Shown: positions 42,295 through 51,259 of the stretch, one piece after another | How the letters are laid out: each line of letters begins with the position of its first letter | Position numbering within the stretch: position 1 is the stretch's first letter | DNA from: Paludibaculum fermentans | GTDB taxonomy: Bacteria > Acidobacteriota > Terriglobia > Bryobacterales > Bryobacteraceae | Direction: 5' to 3' | Assembly: GCF_015277775.1 (NCBI RefSeq) | Contig: NZ_CP063849.1 | Span: forward strand, 7,579,501 to 7,643,500 | DNA: 64,000 nucleotides | Translations under genes and position numbers: made by a program | The notes under the pieces: model-generated | Databases searched by the model: none | Seen by the model: only the letters and a program-made list of their open reading frames with translations | What the model was told of the DNA's origin: nothing

Positions 42295-43887
42295 TCAGCG
42301 CGCGGCGTGGCGCAGGATGCGGCCTCCGCGGGCGTCGGTCAATTTGCCGTCTTCCACCATGACGATGCCGTTGACGAGGACGAAGTCGAAGCCTTCGGTG
42401 TACTGGTGGGGTTGGGTGTAGGTGGCTTTGTCCTGGACGCGCTCGGGGTCGAAGACGAGGATGTCGGCGGCGGCGCCCTCGCGGAGGACACCGCGGTCCT
42501 GGAAGTTGAAGGTGCGGGCAGGCAGGGAAGTCATGCGCCGGACGGCGTCTTCCCAGGTGAGGACTCCGCGTTTGCGGACGTATTCGGCGAGGACGCGGGC
42601 GTTGGTGCCGTAGGCGCGCGGGTGGGGCATGCCTTCGCCGAAGATGCGGATGCCGCCGTCGCTGGCGATGCCGGTGTTGGGGTAGCGCAGGATGCGCAGG
42701 ATGTCGTCGTCGCCCATGGAGTGGTAGATCATCTGGGCTCCGCCGGCGGCCACCATTTCGAGGATGGTGTCGATCTGGTTGGCGACGGTGGGCTCCTGGC
42801 CGCGCAGTCTGGTGACGTCGACTATGTTTTTGCCTTCGAACTCGGGGTTGGGGGTGTAACGGGCGACGATGGCGTAGCTGTAGTCGGCGTGGCCGAGGTC
42901 CTTGATCATGCGCTCCATCTGCTCGGCGATCTCCTTGCGGGAGCCGGGCGTGGTGAGGCGTTCCTTGATTTTGGCCTGGCCGTCGGCGAGGGCCCAGGAG
43001 GGCAGGGTGATGCCGAGGTTGGTGGACGAGTGGTCGTAGGGGTACTGGTCGACGACGACGTCGACGCCCTTGCGGCGGTAGTCCTCGACCAGCGCGAGGG
43101 ACTTGTCGCTCATGCCCCAGAGGCGCGGGGTGTCGATCTTGAAGTGGGAGAGCTGGACGCGCATGCCGGCTTCCTGGCCGACGCGGGCGGCCTCGTTGAT
43201 GGCGTCGAGGATTTTGGCTCCTTCGTCGCGCATGTGGGAGGCGTAGACGCCCTGGTAGGATGCGGCGGCGCGGGCGAGGTCGACGACTTCGTCGCTGTTG
43301 GAATAGGTGCCGGGGATGTAGATGAGCCCGGTGGAGAAGCCGACGGCGCCTTCCTGCATGGCCTCGTGGATGAGCGCCTTCATCTTGGCGATCTCGTCGG
43401 GGGTGGCGGGACGGTTCTCGGTGCCCATCACCTGGCGGCGGACGGTGTTGTGTCCGATGAGGGAGGCGAGGTTGAGGCCGAGGCCTTTGGCTTCGAGGGA
43501 CTGGAACCACTCGGCCATATTGACGACGGAGCCGCCGCAGTTGCCGGTGACGATGGTGGTGACGCCGTCCAGCAGGTAGTTATCGCCGCGCGGGACCTTT
43601 TCGACGGCGCCCTCGACATGCGTATGGACATCGATGAAGCCGGGGCTGACCAGGCGGTTGCGGGCGTCAATGACACGGGCGGCGGTGGCGGCGGGCAGGG
43701 CTCCGATGGCGGCGATGCGGCCATCCTTGATCGCGATGTCGGCGCGGAACCAGGGATTACCGGCGCCATCGAGCAGGCGGCCGTTGCGGATGAGCGTGTC
43801 GTACTGAGTGGGCGCTGCCGCGGGCTGGGCGTGCGCCAGCGCTGCGCTGAGCAGGAGGAGCGCGGGCAGTCTCCAGGATGGGTTCAT
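42295..43887 (-). CDS. Secreted D-aminoacylase / N-acyl-D-amino-acid deacylase family amidohydrolase
   Basis: 530 residues. A signal peptide ('LPALLLLSAALAHAQ') is followed by the amidohydrolase fold: 'TLIRNGRLLDGAGNPWFRAD', metal-binding 'SPGFIDVHTHVEG', 'GVTTIVTGNCGGS' (the metal-bridging Cys of D-aminoacylases), 'EGAVGFSTGLIYIPGTYSN', 'ASHMRDEG' and 'QLSHFKI'. It would release D-amino acids from N-acyl forms in the periplasm. The ATG at 43887 is chosen for the leader. It is 10 nt downstream of accD. Confidence 0.9.
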   Translation of the reverse strand: MNPSWRLPALLLLSAALAHAQPAAAPTQYDTLIRNGRLLDGAGNPWFRADIAIKDGRIAAIGALPAATAARVIDARNRLVSPGFIDVHTHVEGAVEKVPRGDNYLLDGVTTIVTGNCGGSVVNMAEWFQSLEAKGLGLNLASLIGHNTVRRQVMGTENRPATPDEIAKMKALIHEAMQEGAVGFSTGLIYIPGTYSNSDEVVDLARAAASYQGVYASHMRDEGAKILDAINEAARVGQEAGMRVQLSHFKIDTPRLWGMSDKSLALVEDYRRKGVDVVVDQYPYDHSSTNLGITLPSWALADGQAKIKERLTTPGSRKEIAEQMERMIKDLGHADYSYAIVARYTPNPEFEGKNIVDVTRLRGQEPTVANQIDTILEMVAAGGAQMIYHSMGDDDILRILRYPNTGIASDGGIRIFGEGMPHPRAYGTNARVLAEYVRKRGVLTWEDAVRRMTSLPARTFNFQDRGVLREGAAADILVFDPERVQDKATYTQPHQYTEGFDFVLVNGIVMVEDGKLTDARGGRILRHAAR

Positions 43888-43897
43888 GGATCGATTC

Positions 43898-44758
43898 TCA
43901 GGCGGCCAGCGGACCGCAGAAGAAGTCGAGCGAACGGGCGATGAAGGCACGGAGTTCGCTGCGCTTCACGACTGCGTCAAGGAAGCCGTGCTGAAGTACG
44001 AATTCGGAGCGCTGGAAGCCCGCGGGCAGCTTCTGGCGAATGGTCTGTTCGATGACACGCGGACCGGCAAAGCCGATCTGGGCGCCGGGTTCGGCGATAT
44101 TGAGGTCGCCCAGCATGGCGAAACTGGCGGTGACGCCGCCGGTGGTGGGATCCGTCAGCAGGCTGATGTACGGGACCCTGGCTTCGTCCAGTTTCATCAG
44201 GGCGGAACTGATCTTGGCCATCTGCATCAGACTGATTGCGCCTTCCTGCATGCGGGCGCCGCCGGAGGCCGAGACGATGATGCAGGGCGACTTGTCGGCG
44301 ATGGAGCGTTCGATCATGCGGGTCATCTTCTCGCCGACGACCGCGCCCATCGAGCCGCCGATGAATTTGAGTTCCATCGCGCAGACGTGGACCTGGCGGC
44401 CCTGGATCTTGCCGGTGGCCGAGATGACGGCATCCTTCATGCCGAGGCTCTTCTGCATGCCGGCCAGGCGCTCTTTGTACGGCTTGGAGTCGACGAATTC
44501 CAGCGGGTCGGCCGACATCATGCCGGCGTCGTGTTCCTGCCACTGGGCGCCGTCCAGCAGATAGTTCAGGCGTGTACGGGCATCAATGCGGAAGTGATGA
44601 CCGCATTTCGAGCAGCACTGCAGGGTCTCTTCGAGGTCTTTGCGCCAGATGATCTGACGGCAGCCGTCACACTTGATCCACAACCCTTCGGTGCGGATGT
44701 GACGCTCTTCCTCGCTTTTGACAGCGGTGACTTTCTTCTGGAGTTTGAACCAGTCCAT
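43898..44758 (-). CDS. accD: Acetyl-CoA carboxylase carboxyltransferase subunit beta
   Basis: 286 residues. The N-terminal zinc finger 'CDGCRQII...CCSKCGHHF' (about residues 29-52) and the carboxyltransferase core 'IIVSASGGARMQEG', 'PTTGGVTASFAMLGD', 'IGFAGPRVIEQT' identify AccD. It transfers the carboxyl group from biotin to acetyl-CoA to give malonyl-CoA for fatty acid synthesis. Length fits the family. It is divergent from rlmH with an 81-nt gap. Confidence 0.96.
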   Translation of the reverse strand: MDWFKLQKKVTAVKSEEERHIRTEGLWIKCDGCRQIIWRKDLEETLQCCSKCGHHFRIDARTRLNYLLDGAQWQEHDAGMMSADPLEFVDSKPYKERLAGMQKSLGMKDAVISATGKIQGRQVHVCAMELKFIGGSMGAVVGEKMTRMIERSIADKSPCIIVSASGGARMQEGAISLMQMAKISSALMKLDEARVPYISLLTDPTTGGVTASFAMLGDLNIAEPGAQIGFAGPRVIEQTIRQKLPAGFQRSEFVLQHGFLDAVVKRSELRAFIARSLDFFCGPLAA

Positions 44759-44839
44759 GGGTGGGCGCAGTCCGCCTCAAACCACCGTAACAAGTCGGGG
44801 CGGGTGTACTCAACTGCCATTCTCGGCGATACTGTCCCC

Positions 44840-45259
44840 TTGAAGCTGTATTTGTATTTCATCGGCAAGCCGCGGGACGTGCACTCGAACGGCATGGCGC
44901 AGGAGTTCGTGAAGCGGGCATCGCGGTATATGGCCTGTGAAATGAGAGAGATCCAGCCAGGAAGGTTCGATCTCTTCGCGCGCCATACGACGGCCCGCAA
45001 GGTGTTTCTGGATCCGGCGGGCAAGCCGATGGACTCGCAGGCTTTTTCCGCGCTGGTGGGCAAAGCGGAGTTGGAGGCGCGGGACGTGGTATTTCTGATA
45101 GGCGGGCACGATGGGCTGCCGCCGGAGTGGAAACCGAAGGCGGACCTGCTGCTGTCACTGTCCCAGATGACGATGCCTCACGAACTCGCCCGGGCCGTTC
45201 TGGCCGAACAGATTTACAGGGCGCTGACGATGTTGCGGGGGCATCCGTATCCACGCTGA
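44840..45259 (+). CDS. rlmH: 23S rRNA (pseudouridine1915-N3)-methyltransferase RlmH
   Basis: 139 residues of the SPOUT methyltransferase fold. 'LYLYFIGKP' starts the protein, 'VVFLIGGHDGLP' forms the SAM-binding knot (about residue 92), and 'LSLSQMTMPHELARAVLAEQ' and 'YRALTMLRGHPYPR' give the typical C-terminal end. It methylates pseudouridine 1915 in helix 69 of 23S rRNA. No ATG or GTG is available at the right place; the TTG at 44840 gives the proper N terminus. The much longer open frame back to 43808 is a shadow of accD. Confidence 0.9.
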   Translation: MKLYLYFIGKPRDVHSNGMAQEFVKRASRYMACEMREIQPGRFDLFARHTTARKVFLDPAGKPMDSQAFSALVGKAELEARDVVFLIGGHDGLPPEWKPKADLLLSLSQMTMPHELARAVLAEQIYRALTMLRGHPYPR

Positions 45260-45283
45260 AGTTTCTCGAAGTTATCGTTTAAG

Positions 45284-45289
45284 TACAAT
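45284..45289 (+). promoter_or_regulatory. Possible -10 element TACAAT of the phosphohexomutase gene
   Basis: TACAAT at 45284-45289, in an A+T-rich gap, lies 22 nt before the ATG at 45312. No good -35 hexamer sits 16-18 bp upstream, so support is modest. Confidence 0.35.
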
Positions 45290-45311
45290 AAAAAGACAAG
45301 AGTTCTCCTTC

Positions 45312-46673
45312 ATGCTGAAACAGACCATTTTTCGTGAGTACGACATCCGCGGCATCGCCGATGTGGAGATGCTGAGTCCGGATGTGATCGGCCTGGGCCG
45401 GGCCCTGGGGACTTTTCTGCTCCGCAATGGGGCGACCAGGATCAACGTCGGCCGGGATGTCCGCCTGAGCGGCCAGAGGTTGAAGGACGCGTTGGTGGAG
45501 GGACTGCTGAGCACCGGGTGCCAGGTGACGGATCTGGGCCAGGTGCCGACGCCGGTTCTTTACTATTCAGTGCATTACCTTGGCTCGGAGGCCGGGGTGA
45601 TGATCACGGGTTCGCATAACCCTTCTGAATACAACGGTTTCAAGACGATGCTGGGGAAGGGCACGATCTACGGCGCCCAGATCCAGGAGGTCTACCGGAT
45701 TCTGAGGGACGAGGATTTTATCGTCGGGCAGGGCACGCTGAACATGGCAGACGTGATCACCCCCTATGTGGAGGAGATTCCGCGGCAGTTCCAGTTCTCG
45801 CGGCGGGTGAAAGTGGTGTTCGACGCCGGCAACGGGGTGGCGGGGCCTACGATGCACCGTTTGCTGGAGAAGCTGGATATCGAGGCGACGGAGATGTTCT
45901 TCGAGCCGGACGGGGCGTTCCCGAACCATCACCCGGATCCGACGGTGGAGCACAACCTGGAGATGCTGAAGGCGGAAGTGGCGCGACAGGGCGCCGAGTT
46001 GGGCATCGCGTTCGACGGGGACTCGGACCGGATTGGGGCTGTCGACGAGAAGGGCAATGTCATCTGGGGTGACATGCTGATGCTGATCTACGGGCGTGAG
46101 ATCCTGACGCGCAAGCCGGGGGCTACGTTCATCGGCGAAGTGAAGTGCTCGCAGGTGATGTATGACGAGCTGAACCGGCTGGGCGCGAACGCGATCATGT
46201 ACAAGACCGGGCATTCGCTGATCAAAGCCAAGATGAAGCAGGAGCATGCGGAACTGGCGGGCGAGATGTCGGGCCACATGTTCTTCGCGGACCGCTACTA
46301 CGGGTATGACGACGCGCTCTATGCCGCCTGCCGGCTGATCGAGATCGTGGCGGATTCCGGCAAGCCGCTGTCGGCGCAGACGGACGGGCTGCCGAAGATG
46401 GTGTTCACGCCGGAGCTGCGGGTGGATTGTGCGGATGAGCTGAAGTTCCAGGTGGTGGACCGGGTGAAGGCGCATTTCCAGGCGATCCGGCCGACGGTGG
46501 ACGTGGACGGGGTGCGAATCCTGTTTGATGAAGGCTGGGGTCTGGTGCGCGGTTCGAATACGCAGCCGATTCTGGTGCTGCGGTTTGAGGCGACCACGCA
46601 AGAGAAGCTGGAGGAGTACCGCCGGACTGTCGAGGCTGTGGTGGAAGAGGCCAAAACGGCCGTCGGGGCGTAG
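45312..46673 (+). CDS. Phosphomannomutase/phosphoglucomutase (ManB/AlgC type)
   Basis: 453 residues of the alpha-D-phosphohexomutase family. The active-site phosphoserine loop is 'GVMITGSHNPSEYNGFK' (about residue 96), the Mg loop 'GIAFDGDSDRIGAVD' (about 238), the sugar-specificity loop 'GEMSGHMFF' (about 318) and the phosphate-binding loop 'LVRGSNTQPILVLRFEA' near the end. It interconverts hexose-6- and hexose-1-phosphates. 'GEMSGHMFF' is the form found in bifunctional PMM/PGM enzymes. It is a single gene between rlmH and the sigma factor. Confidence 0.93.
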   Translation: MLKQTIFREYDIRGIADVEMLSPDVIGLGRALGTFLLRNGATRINVGRDVRLSGQRLKDALVEGLLSTGCQVTDLGQVPTPVLYYSVHYLGSEAGVMITGSHNPSEYNGFKTMLGKGTIYGAQIQEVYRILRDEDFIVGQGTLNMADVITPYVEEIPRQFQFSRRVKVVFDAGNGVAGPTMHRLLEKLDIEATEMFFEPDGAFPNHHPDPTVEHNLEMLKAEVARQGAELGIAFDGDSDRIGAVDEKGNVIWGDMLMLIYGREILTRKPGATFIGEVKCSQVMYDELNRLGANAIMYKTGHSLIKAKMKQEHAELAGEMSGHMFFADRYYGYDDALYAACRLIEIVADSGKPLSAQTDGLPKMVFTPELRVDCADELKFQVVDRVKAHFQAIRPTVDVDGVRILFDEGWGLVRGSNTQPILVLRFEATTQEKLEEYRRTVEAVVEEAKTAVGA

Positions 46674-46676
46674 GGT

Positions 46677-47237
46677 TCAGCCCGCGGGGCTGCCGGCGAG
46701 TTCGCGGCGGACCCAGAGGCGGGCTACGGCCCACTCGCGCTTCACGGTGGCTACGGAGAGGTTCAGGGCTTCGGCCGTTTCCTCGATGCTGAGGCCGGCG
46801 AAATAGCGTAGTTCCACGATCTGCATCTGGCGCGGGTCGACGTCTTTGAGGCGCGAGAGGGCCTGGTCGAGGGTGAGGATGTCGACCATCTGGCGGTCGC
46901 TCACAGCGGCGGCGCCCGGGTCCGGCAAAACGCCGGAGGAATCGCGGCGAGCGGCGTTGCGGGCTTCGGCGTAGTTCACCAGGACGCGGCGCATCATGCT
47001 GGCGGCGACACCCAGGAACTGCGCGCGGTTGCTCCAGTCGACGGTCTGCTGGCCAATGAGGCGCATGTAGGCTTCGTGGACCAGGGCCGTGGGCTGCAGG
47101 GTGTGGCCGTCGCGCTCGCGGCTGAGGTAGGCGCGGGCGAGGCGGCGCAGTTCCTCGTAGACGAGGGGCAGCAACCGGTCGAGCGCGGACTTGTCGCCGG
47201 CTGTGTGCAGGGCCAGAAGCTGGGTGACGTCGTCCAC
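46677..47237 (-). CDS. ECF-type RNA polymerase sigma factor, TIGR02999-like (acidobacterial/planctomycete group)
   Basis: 186 residues. Region 2 reads 'LVYEELRRLARAYLSRERDG' and 'ALVHEAYMRLIGQQTVDWSN', characteristic of this sigma subgroup. Region 4 is 'YFAGLSIEETAEALNLSVAT' with 'VKREWAVARLWVRREL'. A GTG at 47237 is the start. Members are often encoded close to Ser/Thr kinases and can be controlled by them, and the kinase at 48837 fits that. No anti-sigma gene is adjacent. Confidence 0.9.
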   Translation of the reverse strand: MDDVTQLLALHTAGDKSALDRLLPLVYEELRRLARAYLSRERDGHTLQPTALVHEAYMRLIGQQTVDWSNRAQFLGVAASMMRRVLVNYAEARNAARRDSSGVLPDPGAAAVSDRQMVDILTLDQALSRLKDVDPRQMQIVELRYFAGLSIEETAEALNLSVATVKREWAVARLWVRRELAGSPAG

Positions 47238-47294
47238 GCCCAGATTCTAGCGTTTTCGTGAGCCAGTTTGTCCAGATTCCCTGCGTTAGCATTC

Positions 47295-48806
47295 GTGACG
47301 CAAAGAACACCTTTTGTCCTACTCGTATTCGGAGCAATCGCACTGGCCCAGGCGCCGCCCACGGGGCTGACGGTGGTGGAGGCCACCAAGTCGGCTGTCT
47401 CGCTGAAGTGGGCGGCGGGGGACGATACCGCCACGTCGTATGTGGTGGAACGCAAACCGTTGAATGGAGAGTATGGTCCGGCGCTCACCATCCTGGAGTC
47501 TACCGGAAGGGACACCGTGATCGACTCCTATGCCACCTATGTCTACCGGGTGCGCGCGGTGAAAGACCAGAACCTGTCAGACCCTTCCAATGAGGTGACG
47601 GTGGGTCCGCCGCCGGTGGGCTTGCAGGTGATTGTGCCGGAGCCGGAAGACGGCTCGGCCAGCTATGTGGGGCGGAGCCTTGCGCAGGCTTTCGATGCCA
47701 ACGGCGACCCGGCCCTGGCTTACCTGATCGACGATCCCAACCAGGATGGCGACTACTCCGATTCCACATTGTGGTTTCTGAGCTGGAACCGCGCGCTGTA
47801 CAAGTGGAACGACGCGGTCCAGGTCGCGGTGGTGGGCATTGTCAGCGGCGCGGCGCATTCGATTCCGCCCATCTCGCTGGCCCACGACGATTCGGACAAC
47901 ACGTGGGCGATCGCGCATGCGACGCAACTGATGGAGGGCGCGTCGATGATCGAAGTTCACTTTTCGCGCGACAACGGGTTGAGCTGGAGCCGGCAACTGG
48001 TGGCGTCGGACCCGCAGAACGCGGTGAGCGCGCCTGCGATGGTGATGACGGGCGGTATCGCGCATATCGCCTGGTATCACGACTACAACGGGGTGCGCTA
48101 CGCACAAGGGAAGCTGGTGGCGGAGGCTGCGCCGTTCGACAACAGCGTGGTGCCGTTCCTGCCGGGGTCGAGCAGCGCGACGCCGTATCTGAGCATGGCT
48201 CTGGACGCGAACAACAATCCGGGACTGGCGATGATCGGCAACGACGACTCGAACGGCTACAACCGGCTGGTGGGGTTCTGGCGGCCGGGCACGGATCCGG
48301 TGCTGGTGACGACGAGCAACGGGTATCAGATCGACGATCCGCAGATCCGGCTCGCGTTTGCGGGCGTGATGCCACGGGTGTTGACCACGTTGCGGCGGGA
48401 TGACAACTACTACTCCGACTACAATCACGCGCTGTGGCTGTCGCGGTCGGATGACGGCGGGACGACGTGGGCGGAGGCGGTGAACATCCCGTCTGACGGC
48501 TCCCGCTCGCTGGATCCTTCGATCGACCATGCCTACGGCTCGGCAGGGCAGGGCGCCCTGGTGGCCGAATCGAACGGCGGGAGCCTGGACGGGGTGCAAT
48601 GCGGGGAGCCGAAGCTTTCACGGTCGGACGACCTGGTGAACTGGAGCACATGCGGGCCCGCTCCGCTGGGTACGCCGAACACGTCGGCCGCTTTTCCGAC
48701 GGTCCGCTTCGCGGGTAACGACAAGCTATATGTCGCGTTTCTGAACTTGGCTTATGGGGACGATGCGCTGCCGCGCGGAGTGGTGCTGTGGCGGGAGCCG
48801 TTTTAG
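47295..48806 (+). CDS. Secreted fibronectin-III / Asp-box (sialidase-like propeller) protein
   Basis: 503 residues from a GTG at 47295, which gives the leader 'TQRTPFVLLVFGAIALAQ'; a TTG at 47268 is the alternative. A fibronectin type III domain (about 20-105, 'PTGLTVVEATKSAVSLKWAA', 'YVYRVRAVKD') precedes a propeller. The propeller has two Asp-box motifs, 'SRDNGLSWSR' (about residue 225) and 'SDDGGTTWAE' (about 390). Sialidase-like folds bind or cleave surface glycans, but catalytic arginines cannot be placed here. It sits between the sigma factor and the kinase. Confidence 0.75.
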   Translation: MTQRTPFVLLVFGAIALAQAPPTGLTVVEATKSAVSLKWAAGDDTATSYVVERKPLNGEYGPALTILESTGRDTVIDSYATYVYRVRAVKDQNLSDPSNEVTVGPPPVGLQVIVPEPEDGSASYVGRSLAQAFDANGDPALAYLIDDPNQDGDYSDSTLWFLSWNRALYKWNDAVQVAVVGIVSGAAHSIPPISLAHDDSDNTWAIAHATQLMEGASMIEVHFSRDNGLSWSRQLVASDPQNAVSAPAMVMTGGIAHIAWYHDYNGVRYAQGKLVAEAAPFDNSVVPFLPGSSSATPYLSMALDANNNPGLAMIGNDDSNGYNRLVGFWRPGTDPVLVTTSNGYQIDDPQIRLAFAGVMPRVLTTLRRDDNYYSDYNHALWLSRSDDGGTTWAEAVNIPSDGSRSLDPSIDHAYGSAGQGALVAESNGGSLDGVQCGEPKLSRSDDLVNWSTCGPAPLGTPNTSAAFPTVRFAGNDKLYVAFLNLAYGDDALPRGVVLWREPF

Positions 48807-48836
48807 AAGAGCTCCGGGCGCAGTACCCTAACGGGA

Positions 48837-51137
48837 ATGGACACGCGGCGGTGGCTGGAAGTGAAGTCTGTGCTGGGCGAGGCGCTGGATCGCCCGGCCG
48901 GCGCGCGGGCCGCGTATCTGTCTGAGGCGTGCGCCGGAGATGCAGGGTTGCGGGCCGAGGTGGAGGCGTTGCTGGCGTACGAGCAGGAGGCGGATCTGCC
49001 GCCCCTGTTCGCCGGCGACGCGAGCCCGCACCGGTTGGGGCCGTGGCGGATCCTCAGGGAACTGGGCCGCGGCGGGATGGGCGTCGTGTACCTGGCGGAG
49101 CGCGACGATCAGCTGTATGAGAAGCGTGTCGCGATCAAGCTGATCGACAGTGCGGTGCAGCCGGAGGAGCTGCTGCGGCGGTTCGAGGCGGAGCGCCGGA
49201 TTCTGGCGCAACTCGAACAGCCAAACATTGCGCGCCTGATCGATGCCGGGATCGGTCCGGACGCGCGTCCCTACTTCGTGCTGGAGTACGTCGACGGTTT
49301 GCCGCTGGACGAGTTTGTGCGTGAGGCGGCATGGCCGCTGCGGCGGCGGGTGGAACTGTTTCTGAAGGTGTGCGATGCGCTGAATTACGCGCACCGCCAG
49401 TTGATCGTGCACCTCGATCTCAAGCCGGGCAATATCCTGGTGACGGCGGACGGGACTCCGAAGCTGCTGGATTTTGGAGTGGCCCGGATCCTGGACCGGG
49501 AGTCCGGCGGTGGGCTGGAGGGCTCTCCCGTGCGGATGCTGACGCAGGCGTATGCCAGCCCGGAGCAGAAGTCCGGGGGCGGGTTGAGCGTGGCGTCCGA
49601 CGTCTACTCGCTGGGGGTGCTGCTGCGGGAGGTGGTGCAGGGCGAACCGCAGGAGGATCTGGCGTGCATTGCCGGGAAGGCAACCGCGGCGGAACCTGCG
49701 GCGCGGTATGCCTCAGTGGAGCAATTGGCGGGCGACCTGGGCCGCTTCCTGCGGGACGAGCCCGTCAGCGCGCATGAGCAGGGGTTTGCCTACCGGGCCG
49801 CCAAGTTTGTGCGGCGCCACCAGATGCCTGTGTTGGGCGGCGTGGTGGCGCTGAGCGGGCTGCTAATCGGGCTGTCGTCGGCGATCTATGAGGCGCGGAT
49901 CGCGAACCGGCGGTTTGACCAGGTGCGGCACATGGCGAACTCGTTTCTGTTCGAGTTTCACGATGCGATCCAGAATCTGCCGGGGTCGACGCAGGCCCGG
50001 GCGTTGGTGGTGCAGCGGGCGTTGGAATACCTGGACAGCCTGGTGAAGGAGTCGGGCGGGGATGTGGGGTTGAAGCGGGAGCTGGCGCAGTCGTATCTCA
50101 AGATCGGCGATGTCCAGGGGCTGTACTTCGAGGCGAACCTGGGGCAGCAGCGGGAGTCCGAGGCCAGCTACCAGAAGGCGCTGGACCTGTTCCAGGAGAT
50201 TGCGCGGCAGCGGCCGCTGATGCCGTCGGCGCAGCTGGACCTGGCGGATGCACACATCCGGGTGGCGACTTCGCTGTCGGCGGCCCAACGGCACGCAGAG
50301 GCGCTGCGGCATCTGGACCAGGCGATTGCGACGGCGTCGTCGGTGAGATTCAAGATTCCGCCAGTCCGGATCGCGCTGGCGAAGGCGAGTTTCGGGCGAG
50401 CCGAGAATCTGGAGGGTTTGGGCCGAATCGACGAGGCCCTGAACGAGCGGCGGAAGACATTGGCGATTCTAGAGGAACTGCGGCAGTCGAGCCCAAAGAA
50501 TGCGGCCGCGCGGCGCTGGCTGGCGCTGGGGCACAAGCGGTATGGGGCGACGCTGCTCAATCGGGCCGGGGCGGTGGAGCAGGCGCTGGCGGAGATGAGG
50601 ACGGCCGAGAAGCTGGATGGCGAGACGTTTCGCGCGGATCCGAATAACGCGGTGGCCAAAGGGGATGTGGCGCTGGATGCGCAGTACCTGGCCGCGGCGC
50701 TGACACGCAAAGGCGACGTAGAGGCGGCGCGGGCGGAGTGGGGGCGAGCGATCCAGATGCAGGGGGAGCTGGTGCAGGCCGATGGGCGCAATGTGCGGGC
50801 GCGGTTCTTCCTGATCAGGGGGCTGCAGGAGTTGGGCGCGCTGGACCGGCAGCGGCGGGCGTGGGTGCAATCGAAGGAGTCTCTGCAGAGGGCGCTGACG
50901 CTGGCGCAGGCGATCCGGCCCGGGACGGAGGAGTCGATGGAGCTCGTTGCTGGGTCGGAGGGGCAACTGGGCCGGACGTTGGCGGCTGAGGGGGCGTGCG
51001 GGGCAGCGAGGGTCCATCTGGAGGGCGCTCTGGCCGGGTATGCGGATTTGAAGGATCCACGGCGGCTGCCCGCGGTGGGGGCGCAGCGGAAAGAGTTGGC
51101 GGCGCTGCTGGCGGGCTGCCGGGGCCAGGGCCGCTGA
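48837..51137 (+). CDS. Transmembrane serine/threonine protein kinase with TPR-like C terminus
   Basis: 766 residues. The kinase domain (about 65-310) has the glycine loop 'LGRGGMGVVYLAERDD', Lys in 'VAIKLI', catalytic loop 'HLDLKPGNILV', 'LLDFGVARIL' and 'YASPEQKSGG'. The usual HRD arginine is Leu, so it is a non-RD kinase. One membrane helix follows ('VLGGVVALSGLLIGL', about 333). The outer part is helical with tetratricopeptide-like repeats ('SYQKALDLFQEIARQRP', 'ALRHLDQAIATASS'). This layout is common in Solibacter-group genomes and is often paired with the sigma type encoded at 46677. Confidence 0.93.
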   Translation: MDTRRWLEVKSVLGEALDRPAGARAAYLSEACAGDAGLRAEVEALLAYEQEADLPPLFAGDASPHRLGPWRILRELGRGGMGVVYLAERDDQLYEKRVAIKLIDSAVQPEELLRRFEAERRILAQLEQPNIARLIDAGIGPDARPYFVLEYVDGLPLDEFVREAAWPLRRRVELFLKVCDALNYAHRQLIVHLDLKPGNILVTADGTPKLLDFGVARILDRESGGGLEGSPVRMLTQAYASPEQKSGGGLSVASDVYSLGVLLREVVQGEPQEDLACIAGKATAAEPAARYASVEQLAGDLGRFLRDEPVSAHEQGFAYRAAKFVRRHQMPVLGGVVALSGLLIGLSSAIYEARIANRRFDQVRHMANSFLFEFHDAIQNLPGSTQARALVVQRALEYLDSLVKESGGDVGLKRELAQSYLKIGDVQGLYFEANLGQQRESEASYQKALDLFQEIARQRPLMPSAQLDLADAHIRVATSLSAAQRHAEALRHLDQAIATASSVRFKIPPVRIALAKASFGRAENLEGLGRIDEALNERRKTLAILEELRQSSPKNAAARRWLALGHKRYGATLLNRAGAVEQALAEMRTAEKLDGETFRADPNNAVAKGDVALDAQYLAAALTRKGDVEAARAEWGRAIQMQGELVQADGRNVRARFFLIRGLQELGALDRQRRAWVQSKESLQRALTLAQAIRPGTEESMELVAGSEGQLGRTLAAEGACGAARVHLEGALAGYADLKDPRRLPAVGAQRKELAALLAGCRGQGR

Positions 51138-51259
51138 GCCGCGCGGCATTCACCGCTTATTCACTCCACAGTCGTCAAGACGAGATAACGGGTCTCTACC
51201 ATGGCCAATTGGCGGCGGCGCGTGTCGCGCCCAGCCTCACTTTGGAAATGGAGAACCCT

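Noticed and set aside
43808-44839. Long upstream extension of the rlmH frame
   Set aside because: Lies antisense to accD; RlmH similarity starts only at the TTG at 44840.
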